From Vibrio harveyi NBRC 15634 = ATCC 14126 = KCTC 12724 (GTDB lineage Bacteria; Pseudomonadota; Gammaproteobacteria; Enterobacterales; Vibrionaceae): a DNA stretch of 64,000 nucleotides. Below the pieces are notes generated by a model. That model ran no database searches. It saw only the letters and a list, made by a program, of their open reading frames with translations, and had not been told where the DNA came from. The stretch is taken from assembly GCF_001591145.1 (NCBI RefSeq), contig NZ_BCUF01000002.1:124001-188000 (forward strand), in the 5' to 3' direction. Made by a program: the position numbers and the translations under genes. This document shows positions 55,820 to 64,000 of the stretch, in pieces (position 1 is the first letter of the stretch; every line of letters begins with the position of its first letter).

Positions 55820-56278
55820 ATGAATACATTACAAGTTCTATTGAAAGAGTTTTGCGAAATAAACGAGCTACCACCACTTTCTTTTTCTGAAGAAAATCGT
55901 TGCCAGTTATTGGTTGATGATCGTTACGTTATTTACTTTAGTGCGACAGAACAAAACGATCTTATTTTATCGGTGGCTTTTGGTGGGCTCGAAAAAAGCG
56001 GTGAACTGAGACTGAAAGGTCTCGAACTTCTCGCCCATGCTAATTATTTCGGTATTGCGGATGGGAGCTTAACGCTTTCACTTGCACCCAATGGTCGACA
56101 GTTGGTTCTTGCGGGGCGAAAGCCAATTGAACATTTAAACGCAGCGAGCCTATCAACTTGGTTCCATGCCCTCAATGAGCAAACGCAACTCTGGCAGGCT
56201 CGATTTGCGATGCTAGACCAAGACCCAACCCAATTTATCAATCAAGAACAATCTCACGTTCAGACGCTTCGAGTTTAA
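55820..56278 (+). CDS. VecA-like chaperone of VopQ
   Basis: 152-residue class I chaperone (SEENRCQLLVDDRYVIYFSATEQNDLILSVAFGG). It is 11 bases from vopQ, as VecA (VP1682) is near VepA/VopQ in V. parahaemolyticus. AAGGA ribosome site. Confidence 0.85.
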   Translation: MNTLQVLLKEFCEINELPPLSFSEENRCQLLVDDRYVIYFSATEQNDLILSVAFGGLEKSGELRLKGLELLAHANYFGIADGSLTLSLAPNGRQLVLAGRKPIEHLNAASLSTWFHALNEQTQLWQARFAMLDQDPTQFINQEQSHVQTLRV

Positions 56279-56289
56279 GGAGTTCTCCC

Positions 56290-57768
56290 ATGGTAAGTCC
56301 AACCAGCAAAATCAGTCAAAGCCCCGTTCCGAGCTTGGATCAATTCCGTTCTGTCGCGGCACAAAAAGATGATCGTGTGATCAGTAAGCGCGGTGAAGTC
56401 AAAGAGCCCTCGACCTTCCATAAAGGGCAAAAATTCGCAGCGGTGAGTGAAAACGTGCTGCGCTCGAAATATCAAAAGTACTTCCAAGAAAACATTAAGA
56501 CTCACTTAGATTTAAAACAGGCGCTGTTAAAAGAAGAAAAACCAGAAACGGCATTATTGGCGTTCTCTCTTGTTAGCCCATCAGGTTATCGCGGCGAGCC
56601 TTTGACTGAGCGTAAGATCCTTGAAGTCGTCAGCCTATTGGAAGAAGTAAAGGTTGACGGAAGCGCTTATGAAAATCTAAAAGGCACGTTCGATTCGATC
56701 AGCAAAGACCCACGTTTACAAGTCAGCATCGAAAACCAATACCCAGGAAAGATGGATGGCTTTGGTGCTGAGTTACTTGAGATGGCGAAAGAGAAGATTA
56801 AAGGGACTGGTGTCAACGCAGCGATTAACTTGGCGCTACCGGGTGTTGGCTTGTTGGTTGCCACTGGGCGTGAATTGCATAAAGCCGCCGTCAATGGTGA
56901 TGCAGAGGCATACCACCACCAATTGGATCAAATTGCCCAGTTACCCGGTCGTGACCAAAGGTTGGCACTGCCAATGCAGCAAGCACTTGCACACGGGCAC
57001 GCCACTCTGTCGGCAGAAGGCGCGATTGGTGCCACGTTAGGTATGGCAACAGGTGGTCTTGGAGCATTTGGTGTTACCTCCGTAGGTACCGCAGGTGTAC
57101 TTCCTGTAGCAAAAGAAGCTCTAGGCAGTGTGGCAGCATCGGGCTTAATCAGTGGCTCTGGTTTTGTTGCTGGTCAAGCTGGCTCTTACGGCTTGAACAA
57201 CGAAGTTCAAGATCAACTTCGTCAAGAGCCGATGTCTGGCGTGTTACCACGTATTGAAGTGTCTAACAGCAAGGGTGACTTTACTTTCAGCATGCAAGAT
57301 GCAGCATCAGTGCGCGCTTTAATGGCGTACTTAGGTCCAAAGGAAGACAAGTCTATGACATCGCCTCAAGCACCAAAAGAAGCGCAAGAAATGGAAGCTG
57401 CGCGTTTGACGCTCAAGAAGATGTTGGGCTCAGATGCTAGTGAGCATTTAGTACCAGATGTCGACCCTATACTTAAACTGAGTGTGGAAGATGCTCCAAG
57501 TCAAACTGAATCGGTGGCGAATGGTGCGTTTAAAAAACTGCTCAATGAAGATTGGGACTGGTTGATGCCAGCCGTCCGAGCCATTGATCAAGGTAAGGCG
57601 CAGGACATCAATAAGACTTTGACCTACAAACTGCCTCTTGATGCAGCGAACGGACGCGTGTACTTGGATAAAAGCCCGAACCTTGATGATGGGCAACTTT
57701 CGGCGCTGGAAAAGCTAGGTTCGCCAAGCCAACTACGTTTGATGTACTTAGCAGAAGGTTGGATTTAA
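56290..57768 (+). CDS. vopQ: T3SS effector VopQ (VepA)
   Basis: 492 residues, the length I know for VopQ, with its N-terminus SQSPVPSLDQFR. Hydrophobic Gly/Ala-rich central stretches (about 180-300) are compatible with its known function as a lysosomal-membrane channel that binds V-ATPase and disturbs autophagy and membrane fusion. Intact reading frame. AAGGAG ribosome site. Confidence 0.93.
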   Translation: MVSPTSKISQSPVPSLDQFRSVAAQKDDRVISKRGEVKEPSTFHKGQKFAAVSENVLRSKYQKYFQENIKTHLDLKQALLKEEKPETALLAFSLVSPSGYRGEPLTERKILEVVSLLEEVKVDGSAYENLKGTFDSISKDPRLQVSIENQYPGKMDGFGAELLEMAKEKIKGTGVNAAINLALPGVGLLVATGRELHKAAVNGDAEAYHHQLDQIAQLPGRDQRLALPMQQALAHGHATLSAEGAIGATLGMATGGLGAFGVTSVGTAGVLPVAKEALGSVAASGLISGSGFVAGQAGSYGLNNEVQDQLRQEPMSGVLPRIEVSNSKGDFTFSMQDAASVRALMAYLGPKEDKSMTSPQAPKEAQEMEAARLTLKKMLGSDASEHLVPDVDPILKLSVEDAPSQTESVANGAFKKLLNEDWDWLMPAVRAIDQGKAQDINKTLTYKLPLDAANGRVYLDKSPNLDDGQLSALEKLGSPSQLRLMYLAEGWI

Positions 57769-57821
57769 CTGATTTGGCTTTAAACCAAAGTCCGCAGTGA
57801 AATCCTAGCGAACAAGAAAAC

Positions 57822-57849
57822 ACAAAAGGGAGCAGATGCTCCCTTTTGT
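57822..57849. terminator. Bidirectional terminator between vopQ and vscU
   Basis: ACAAAAGGGAGC / GCTCCCTTTTGT, 12-bp perfect stem with a 4-base loop, T-run on the plus strand; it lies between convergent units. Confidence 0.88.
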
Positions 57850-57934
57850 TTTTGATGAAAAAACGTCTAATGAAAAAACGTCAAAACAACCGTGGCCAAG
57901 GCTTGCTGTTGTAAAGACAAAACTTGCTTCTTGC

Positions 57935-58987
57935 TTATTGCTCTTCAGATTGCTCCAAAGACGCAACCCAACGTAAGATCTCTGCGGTGGCTTCAATAAG
58001 ATCGCCAGGTATGTATTGGTTTAGCTGGCCATCCGAATATAACGCACGTGCGAGTGGCACTTTCTGCATGACAGGAATCCCTTCTTCTTTGGCTATTGCA
58101 ATCATGCGTTTCGCCATCGCATCGGTCTCTTTCAGGGTAATCACAGGCAGAGGTGTTTCGCCTTTCTTGTAGTACAAACCAATGGCAATGTGCGTTGGGT
58201 TTGTTACCAAAACATTCGAGCGTTTAACGTTATCTCTTTGGTTGGAGGCTTGTAGCTCTTGGTGCAACTGACGACGCTTACTTTTGATTTCTGGACTGCC
58301 TTCCATCTCTTTGTATTCGCGCTTCACTTCATCCTTGGTCATCTTCAATTGTTTGGTATGGTCAAACTTTTGGTAAGCAAAGTCGGCAGCAGCAATCACA
58401 ATAAAACCAACTGCCGAAATGATCATTAATTGTTTGATTAGCACGCCAGTGATGGTCGGTACACACTCTAATCCACAGGTAGGAATCTGCAGTAAAGTGT
58501 TTAAGTTACCTTTTAACGTTACCCAAATAATGCATGAAAGCAGCGAAACTTTAAGGATCGACTTAATAAACTCAATAATGCTCTTTAACGAGAAAATTCG
58601 CTTGGCCCCTTCAACAGGGTTGATCTTCTTGATATCTGGTTTGACAGATTCGCCACTAAACAGAAAGCCGAACTGACCCATGTTCGCCATGATGGCAATG
58701 AGAGCGGCGACTAAGATGATCGGCGCGAGCAGATAAACCATTTCTTTGGCAATGGCGATTGCTACATCGAGAAGAGCATCTTGAAAGCCCTGATACGCCA
58801 GTTCACTTGGCAATAGAAGCAGGGCGGAGATATGCGACATATAGTAATCGGCAAACGCAAATAGCACGGTGATCAAAGCCAGAATCAACGCCGATGAAAC
58901 GATTTCCTGACTTTTTGCAACTTGCCCTTTTTGACGGGCATCCCGGAGTTTTTTCGGGGTGGGGAGTTCTGTTTTTTCTCCGCTCAT
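57935..58987 (-). CDS. vscU: T3SS export-switch protein VscU (SctU)
   Basis: 350 residues. Four transmembrane helices, then a cytoplasmic domain with the self-cleaving NPTH motif at residues 263-266 (the same number as in YscU). It controls the switch from needle to translocator export. Last gene of the minus-strand vscN...U operon. Confidence 0.96.
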   Translation of the reverse strand: MSGEKTELPTPKKLRDARQKGQVAKSQEIVSSALILALITVLFAFADYYMSHISALLLLPSELAYQGFQDALLDVAIAIAKEMVYLLAPIILVAALIAIMANMGQFGFLFSGESVKPDIKKINPVEGAKRIFSLKSIIEFIKSILKVSLLSCIIWVTLKGNLNTLLQIPTCGLECVPTITGVLIKQLMIISAVGFIVIAAADFAYQKFDHTKQLKMTKDEVKREYKEMEGSPEIKSKRRQLHQELQASNQRDNVKRSNVLVTNPTHIAIGLYYKKGETPLPVITLKETDAMAKRMIAIAKEEGIPVMQKVPLARALYSDGQLNQYIPGDLIEATAEILRWVASLEQSEEQ

Positions 58988-59109
58988 TACTGGGCCTGTT
59001 TATCTTTCGTAGTTAAATTTAGTTCAATCTAAAAGCGTTTTAATCATCGGAGAGGCGGAAGCTAGTGAACAGTCACCTATTCGCCTCTCTCCACTGTGTT
59101 CTTATGCGA

Positions 59110-59892
59110 TCACCAAATGGTATTGAGCTGCTCTCTGAACAGTACAATTTCAGAGAAAAGTGCTTGAAAGTGATTCATCATCAACGCCAGGTACACAATC
59201 AACAACACACTGGCGATGGCACTTTTGATTGGCATTGCCAAGAAGAAAACGTTTAGCTGCGGTGCAAAACGGCTGATCAATGCCAGACCAAATTCGGCGA
59301 GGAACATCGCCAATACTAAAGGCGCAGACATCAATACCCCAAGCCACATTAATTGTTCGAACTGGGCATAGAAAAAGTGTACCCACTCTTCCGTTACGGA
59401 CGGGAAAAAGCTGATGACGGGCCAAGAAGCATAACTGTTAAATAGCGCGTAAATAAAAGCGACAAAGCCACCGCCCGAGAAGAACAAGGTGATGAGAGTT
59501 TGAGTCAACAGTACTGCGGTTGGCGTCGATTGTGAGCCGAGGGTAGGGTTGAACATACTCGCCATTGCTGCGCCTCGTTGGTTATCCACGAGAAAGCCTG
59601 CCGCCTCGATTGCCCAAAAAGGGATCGCCGCAACAAAGCCAATCAGCAGACCTAACAGTACCTCTTTGCCCAAGATGATCATCAACCAGATCCCATCCGT
59701 TTCTGCGGGCAAATCCTGCTGGTTAATCATCGGAAAAATAAACAACGCAAGGGAGCACAAGACACCATTTCTCACCATGGTGCCGCCCAGAGTTTGCTTG
59801 TTTAAGATGGGCAGAAATATAAAGCAAGCCATTAACCTAGGAAGCGTTAAGCTGTATAGGAACAACGCTTGGTGCAAATCATCGTAACTCAT
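59110..59892 (-). CDS. vscT: T3SS export apparatus VscT (SctT)
   Basis: 260 residues, polytopic YscT/FliR family, with the NQQDLPAETDGIWLMIILGKEVLLG and NQRGAAMASMFNP stretches. 122 bases separate it from vscU; start overlaps vscS end. Confidence 0.93.
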   Translation of the reverse strand: MSYDDLHQALFLYSLTLPRLMACFIFLPILNKQTLGGTMVRNGVLCSLALFIFPMINQQDLPAETDGIWLMIILGKEVLLGLLIGFVAAIPFWAIEAAGFLVDNQRGAAMASMFNPTLGSQSTPTAVLLTQTLITLFFSGGGFVAFIYALFNSYASWPVISFFPSVTEEWVHFFYAQFEQLMWLGVLMSAPLVLAMFLAEFGLALISRFAPQLNVFFLAMPIKSAIASVLLIVYLALMMNHFQALFSEIVLFREQLNTIW

Positions 59893-60155
59893 CGTATTTG
59901 CGGGATTTTATCCAAAGCTAATGTTGCAAAGGCATGCAGTTCTGCGCCTAGCCACTGTGTGGTGACGAACAAGGTAATGATGACGGCGATCAGTTTAACG
60001 ACAAAACCCAACGTCTGTTCCTGTACTTGAGTTAACGCCTGAATGAGCGAGACCAAAGTACCAACCAGCGCCGCAACGACAATCGGTGGCAGCGACAAGA
60101 ACAGAACAAGCGTCAAAGCTTGAGTGGTAAAGTGGATTATTTCAGCCGGATTCAT
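59889..60155 (-). CDS. vscS: T3SS export apparatus VscS (SctS)
   Basis: 88 residues, two transmembrane hairpin helices, FliQ/YscS family (SLIQALTQVQEQTLGFVVKL). Overlaps vscT by 4 bases. Confidence 0.94.
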   Translation of the reverse strand: MNPAEIIHFTTQALTLVLFLSLPPIVVAALVGTLVSLIQALTQVQEQTLGFVVKLIAVIITLFVTTQWLGAELHAFATLALDKIPQIR

Positions 60156-60168
60156 GCTTCTCTCCTTA

Positions 60169-60819
60169 CTATCCGTAACTGAGCACTAAGCCATGAGTCA
60201 GCTTGGTCCAACCGTCTAGCAATACAAACAGCAGCAGTTTGAACGGTAGCGAGATCGTCATCGGCGATACCATCATCATACCCATTGCCAATAGGATGTT
60301 GGACACGATCAGGTCGATTGCGATGAAAGGTAGGTACAACAAGAAACCAATCTCAAACGCCCTAGTCAACTCGCTTACCGTAAAGGCGGGGAGCAACAAC
60401 AATAAGCTGTCTGATTCCAAACGATCGACGTACTTTTGTGGCCACAATGTTCTTGCCGCATCGGTAAAAAACACCGATTCGGTTTCACGAATGTGCTTCT
60501 TCAAAAACTCACGATACGGTTGCAATCCGCTCTCAATCAGTCCTTCGATACTCTCGGAATCTTCTAGGGATATTTCATGCTGCGTCACGTAGTCATAGGT
60601 TTCAAAACCCACTGGTGCCATGATGAAGATCGACAGAATGATCGCTAATCCATAGAGCGCCATGTTAGGTGGTATTTGTTGTACACCCAGTGCGTTTCGC
60701 AATAGGGAAAACACCACCGCCAGCTTAACGAAAGAAGTCGCCATCATTGCAATGAAAGGAATCAAAGCAAGTAGGGCGAGTGTGACGATGAGGTTCAGTT
60801 CATCAGGTAACTGGATCAT
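60169..60819 (-). CDS. vscR: T3SS export apparatus VscR (SctR)
   Basis: 216 residues, FliP/YscR family: FVKLAVVFSLLRNALGVQQIPPN near the N-terminus and MGMMMVSPMTISLPFKLLLFVLLDGW near the C-terminus. Overlaps vscQ by 4 bases. Confidence 0.95.
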   Translation of the reverse strand: MIQLPDELNLIVTLALLALIPFIAMMATSFVKLAVVFSLLRNALGVQQIPPNMALYGLAIILSIFIMAPVGFETYDYVTQHEISLEDSESIEGLIESGLQPYREFLKKHIRETESVFFTDAARTLWPQKYVDRLESDSLLLLLPAFTVSELTRAFEIGFLLYLPFIAIDLIVSNILLAMGMMMVSPMTISLPFKLLLFVLLDGWTKLTHGLVLSYG

Positions 60820-61781
60820 GCTGGCTCCTGACTACCGCCAAACAGTTCGAGTACACGCACACCTAGACGTTCATTGATGTTCACCAATTCGCACTCACCA
60901 ATGATTTTGCCATTTGCTCGCATTGTCACTGGGTTAGAAATTGGTTGGTTAAGTTCAAAGGTAAAACCAGGTTGCAGAGCGTTAAGTTGTTCTAAAGTAA
61001 TGGTCTGCTGACCAACATCAAACGTGAGTTCAATTGGCAGTTGCTGGTGGTCGGTAAGTGCTTCAGAGCTATTGATATCGTTCATATTGGTTTCTTTTTC
61101 TAGGATATGGAGTGTGGTTTCGTCGAGTTGGCATCGCCAAAGGTTTTGATTGGATACCTGAAAGAGCACTTGATGTTGTGCGATGTAGCAATCATCGAAG
61201 AACACCACATCGCCCAGTTCCAATTGTTCAAATTGACCGAGTGCTAAACGTGTTTTGCCAAAGCTCAGCCAGAACGGCAGTGCAATGTTTTGGCTTAGGT
61301 AAGACGGTGCTTGTGGCAAGGCGTCAATCAGCACATCTCGACCTTCATTTACCCATAGGCTAAGAGAGGCGTCATCACGGTTGATGGTAAGCATCAACAC
61401 ATTCTCTTGCTGAGCTTGCTGTTCATGAGCTTGCAATTTACTCAACACTGGCAGTTGCCCAAACAGACGCTTAATGACATCGGTGTAGGGCTCAATCTGG
61501 CTGCTGAGTAACGCCATTTGCAATGAGTTTGGCAGCGATTCAAATGCCGTTGAGTCAAGCATGCCATGTAGCCACTGTTGTAGCTGCGAACCACAAAAAT
61601 CGATTTGAATCGTTTGTCCGCCAATGAGTAGCGTTAAACGGTAGCCCGAAAATTCAGGCTTTTGTCCAAGCGTGACCGACAGGCTGTTGCTCTGGCTATC
61701 TTGAAAGTGACATTGCTTCGCACACAGTTGGTTGCTTAGTGCGATGCTCGATGCGTCGACCTTGGGAAAATCAAGTATCAT
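60816..61781 (-). CDS. vscQ: T3SS C-ring/sorting platform protein VscQ (SctQ)
   Basis: 321 residues. C-terminal SpoA/FliN-like domain (LPIELTFDVGQQTITLEQLNALQPGFTFEL, GECELVNINERLGVRV). An ATG at the start of that domain (MNDINSS..., about residue 235) may give the separate short product known for YscQ. Start overlaps the vscP stop. Confidence 0.9.
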   Translation of the reverse strand: MILDFPKVDASSIALSNQLCAKQCHFQDSQSNSLSVTLGQKPEFSGYRLTLLIGGQTIQIDFCGSQLQQWLHGMLDSTAFESLPNSLQMALLSSQIEPYTDVIKRLFGQLPVLSKLQAHEQQAQQENVLMLTINRDDASLSLWVNEGRDVLIDALPQAPSYLSQNIALPFWLSFGKTRLALGQFEQLELGDVVFFDDCYIAQHQVLFQVSNQNLWRCQLDETTLHILEKETNMNDINSSEALTDHQQLPIELTFDVGQQTITLEQLNALQPGFTFELNQPISNPVTMRANGKIIGECELVNINERLGVRVLELFGGSQEPA

Positions 61782-63262
61782 CGTTCGTCCTCAGGTTTCC
61801 ATTCATCATAAATACTGCGTTGTTGTCGCGAGCGTTGTTGATCTTGTTGTTGGTTCATTTGTTCGCTGACCGAGATTCGAATTGGTTGGTCGATACCCAA
61901 GCGTTGCAAGCGCTCAACCAATTCTTGTTTAGCGTTTTGATTGATCAGTGACAGGGCATGTTCTTGCTTGATCAGGACGCTGTAACCAGAACTGTCATGT
62001 TTAATCGAGATCTCGCCACCTTTTAACTGACCTTCATTGAGAAGCAGTCGGACTTCCTTCTCGTTCGCACTTGGCAAAGACACATAGATCTTGTCAACCA
62101 ACTTGCTGATCAGCTCGTTCACATCTCTTGCCGAACTTTGTGGTGCTTGTGCCTCCATACTCTTGAGGATCACATCACCTTGGGTGGTCGACTGGCTTAT
62201 ATTCGACGCCGAGAACAGTTTGGTGTCGGCTTCAGGCGTCGAATGATGTAAATCAATGTGCTTCGAGTGTTTTAGCTTCTCTTCAAACGCTGACAACGCA
62301 GCTTTCGCTTCTGCATTAGTTTGCGCGTTACTTAAAGTGCCTGCTTCTTTTGTTGTCGTATCTGGCTTCTGTCGCTGACCATTTAATACGTTTTGCACGG
62401 CGGTAGCAGCTTTGCCATCAAGCTGGATTGGCGTTGGTTGACTATTCAAGTCTTTTTGGAAACCGCCAATAATGGCTTTAGGATCGTGATACAGACCATC
62501 AAGAGATGCGGTTGAACCTGCTGAATCAGCTTGGTTATCACGAGTCGTTTTTTCTTTTGTTGCTGAGGAACCGATGGATTGGTTTTTCACAATGATTTCC
62601 TCTTGCTGCTGTGCATGTTTACCTGCCATATTACTCAGAGGTGCTTTTTCAGATAGAGATTGAGCCGCGTCTTTATCGTTGTTTTCGACAGGAGATTTGT
62701 CCTTGCTTGGGCGCTCCGTTATCCCCGTTTTGTGCAAGCTGTTCTCATGCTTTATGCGTTCTTTATCGCCAATCGCTTGCTCGACTAACGAGTTAGGCTT
62801 AACGGGTTTTGTGATATCTGATTCCGCTTCTGTCGCGGTCTTTGGCTGTTCTACAACATCACTGTTCGAAGCGTCTTTTGAAGCTTGATGATTTGTGCCT
62901 AGCGTAGAGTCTTTTTCTAACGGAGAAAGATTGGCTTTAGCAGCATGTTTCGCACTGTCTGAACTGTCAGCACCGTTTGTGCTGCCAGCTTTGTCCGTTT
63001 TTTCAGAAGAAGCTTGGTCTTTGGCTCTTTCTTGCTGAAGATGGTCAAGCTGAGCTTTAGGCTTCAGGGGCTCAAACTTATCTAAACTCAATGCCGCTTT
63101 GTACAAACGAGTCGTCTCTTGACCATGCTCCGCTTCTGACGGCATTGGCTTAAGAGCGTTGTTAAAGCGAGACTCAAGTTCTTCAGAGATGTTGCTTGCT
63201 GGACTCTGTTGACCTTGTTGTGAGAATTCTGTTGTGTTTGGGTGATCGTGTTTGACTCGCAT
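61778..63262 (-). CDS. vscP: VscP, needle-length ruler (SctP)
   Basis: 494 residues, Ser/Lys/Asp-rich and largely unstructured, with a C-terminal T3S4-like domain (LLLNEGQLKGGEISIKHDSSGYSVLI). In Yersinia the ruler sets needle length and triggers the VscU switch. Size is close to YscP. Between vscO and vscQ as expected. Confidence 0.87.
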   Translation of the reverse strand: MRVKHDHPNTTEFSQQGQQSPASNISEELESRFNNALKPMPSEAEHGQETTRLYKAALSLDKFEPLKPKAQLDHLQQERAKDQASSEKTDKAGSTNGADSSDSAKHAAKANLSPLEKDSTLGTNHQASKDASNSDVVEQPKTATEAESDITKPVKPNSLVEQAIGDKERIKHENSLHKTGITERPSKDKSPVENNDKDAAQSLSEKAPLSNMAGKHAQQQEEIIVKNQSIGSSATKEKTTRDNQADSAGSTASLDGLYHDPKAIIGGFQKDLNSQPTPIQLDGKAATAVQNVLNGQRQKPDTTTKEAGTLSNAQTNAEAKAALSAFEEKLKHSKHIDLHHSTPEADTKLFSASNISQSTTQGDVILKSMEAQAPQSSARDVNELISKLVDKIYVSLPSANEKEVRLLLNEGQLKGGEISIKHDSSGYSVLIKQEHALSLINQNAKQELVERLQRLGIDQPIRISVSEQMNQQQDQQRSRQQRSIYDEWKPEDER

Positions 63263-63271
63263 CTTTACCTT

Positions 63272-63733
63272 CTATGAAACAACGACGCTACGAAACTCTT
63301 CCTGTTCGAGCTCTTCTTGGTACTGCACTTGACGCATTTGTTCAGCAATTTCTTGTTCGTTTAGCTGAATGAATTTTTCTTTTGTTTTATGAGCGGCAAG
63401 GGCTTCTTGTTTTCTTTCTTTAAGCCGTTGGTTTTCTTGTTCTAATGCTTTTTTTGCCTCTGCGGCACGTTGTTTTAAATCTGCTTCTCTCTCCCTTAAT
63501 AGCGCGATTTCTTGGCGTAATATTTCAAGCTCTTTTAGTACCACCGTTTTCTGCTTCGCTTTGGCAAACCGTCGCTCTTCTTCCTCTTTTCGCCATTGGT
63601 GATAATCGACCACGGACTGCTCGGCTTTTCGCAATAAAGAAAGCGCACTATTGACTCGATACTCTTGCTGCTGAACGGCACTGTCTGCTCGATCAGCTCG
63701 AATCTTTTTTATCTCTAGTAACTGCTCGATCAT
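63272..63733 (-). CDS. vscO: VscO, central stalk (SctO)
   Basis: 153 residues forming a long charged antiparallel coiled coil, like YscO/FliJ. It interacts with the ATPase and export gate. Its ATG overlaps the vscN stop by 4 bases. Confidence 0.88.
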   Translation of the reverse strand: MIEQLLEIKKIRADRADSAVQQQEYRVNSALSLLRKAEQSVVDYHQWRKEEEERRFAKAKQKTVVLKELEILRQEIALLREREADLKQRAAEAKKALEQENQRLKERKQEALAAHKTKEKFIQLNEQEIAEQMRQVQYQEELEQEEFRSVVVS

Positions 63734-64000
63734 AAGCCCGCCAGTCCTCGTAACTGAGTCACGGTTTCGTCGAGTTCACTTGGTTCGTGTGTGCCTTGGC
63801 GCAAAAATGCTCGGATATCATCACCTTGTGCAATCGCCATATCCGCGCGGCTGTCAGCACCATGTTGGTATTCACCAATTTTGATCAGCAGTTCCACTTC
63901 TTCATATTTTGCCAACATTTCACGCATATGAGCTGCCGACGCTTGATGAGTTTTGTCCACGATTTGGTTCATCACACGGCTCGCGGAGCGAAGTACATCA
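63730..64000 (-). CDS. vscN: VscN, T3SS ATPase (SctN), C-terminal part
   Basis: Only about 90 C-terminal residues; the gene runs past the right window edge. The sequence [20 protein letters not shown] and [16 protein letters not shown] are those of the C-terminal helical bundle of FliI/YscN ATPases. The Walker motifs are outside the window. Confidence 0.93.
   Translation of the reverse strand, partial: DVLRSASRVMNQIVDKTHQASAAHMREMLAKYEEVELLIKIGEYQHGADSRADMAIAQGDDIRAFLRQGTHEPSELDETVTQLRGLAGL

Noticed and set aside
1..64000. CRISPR arrays, rRNA genes, integrases, insertion sequences
   Set aside because: No regularly spaced repeats, rRNA sequence or transposase/integrase motifs seen.

Overview
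The window is ordinary core chromosome of a marine Vibrio followed by a complete-looking type III secretion (T3SS) locus. Gene content (ruvCAB, cydABX-ybgE, ybgC-tolQRAB-pal-cpoB, nadA, alaE), the closeness of the proteins to Vibrio families as I know them, and a T3SS1/Ysc-type cluster with VopQ and VopR homologues all point to the Harveyi clade (V. harveyi/campbellii/owensii type). The species is an inference; no database was searched.

Layout. 1-3566: end of ruvC, an inserted methyl-accepting chemotaxis gene, ruvA, ruvB. 3567-7183: cytochrome bd operon behind two FNR-type boxes. 7355-12681: Tol-Pal operon. 12754-29476: a sugar-utilisation locus whose core (ptsA, frwC, frwB, pflD, pflC, fsa, frwD, yijO, gldA) corresponds to the E. 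coli frw/pflD region. It is expanded with a KdsD/GutQ-type isomerase, a UPF0303 protein, a YdgJ-like oxidoreductase, an RmlD-like reductase, an HxpA-like phosphatase and a ManA homologue. The E. coli enzymes are reported to form a radical glycolysis route: PTS uptake of 1,5-anhydromannitol, ring opening by PflD, aldol cleavage by Fsa, and reduction of hydroxyacetone by GldA. The two divergent operons share the same 31-bp element in the same orientation relative to each gene. 29723-38299: nadA, a K+ channel/DUF350/DUF1190/ATP-grasp operon, a UPF0149 gene, a hybrid histidine kinase, a MITE-like repeat and alaE.

A tRNA-Ser(GGA) at 38444 marks the left edge of the T3SS locus. From there: the regulatory genes exsE-exsC (minus) and exsB, exsA (plus); the operon exsD-vscBCDEFGHIJKL (41767-50186); an effector block made of three chaperone-effector pairs (50411-57768); then the minus-strand export-apparatus operon vscN-O-P-Q-R-S-T-U, with vscN cut by the window end. 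The effector block differs from the V. parahaemolyticus T3SS1 I know. The place of the Fic effector VopS is taken by a 963-residue protein with a C-terminal ADP-ribosyltransferase-like domain whose first catalytic motif is of the His-Gly (PARP/diphtheria) type. The VopR homologue is split by a frameshift between its catalytic Cys and His. VopQ and its chaperone are intact. Three promoters in this locus (exsC, exsD, first effector chaperone) share one A-rich box placed exactly 21 bp from a -10 element, consistent with ExsA control.

Most unusual items: the replaced effector, the shared divergent operator of the anhydrohexitol-type locus, the frameshifted VopR, and the ExsA boxes.
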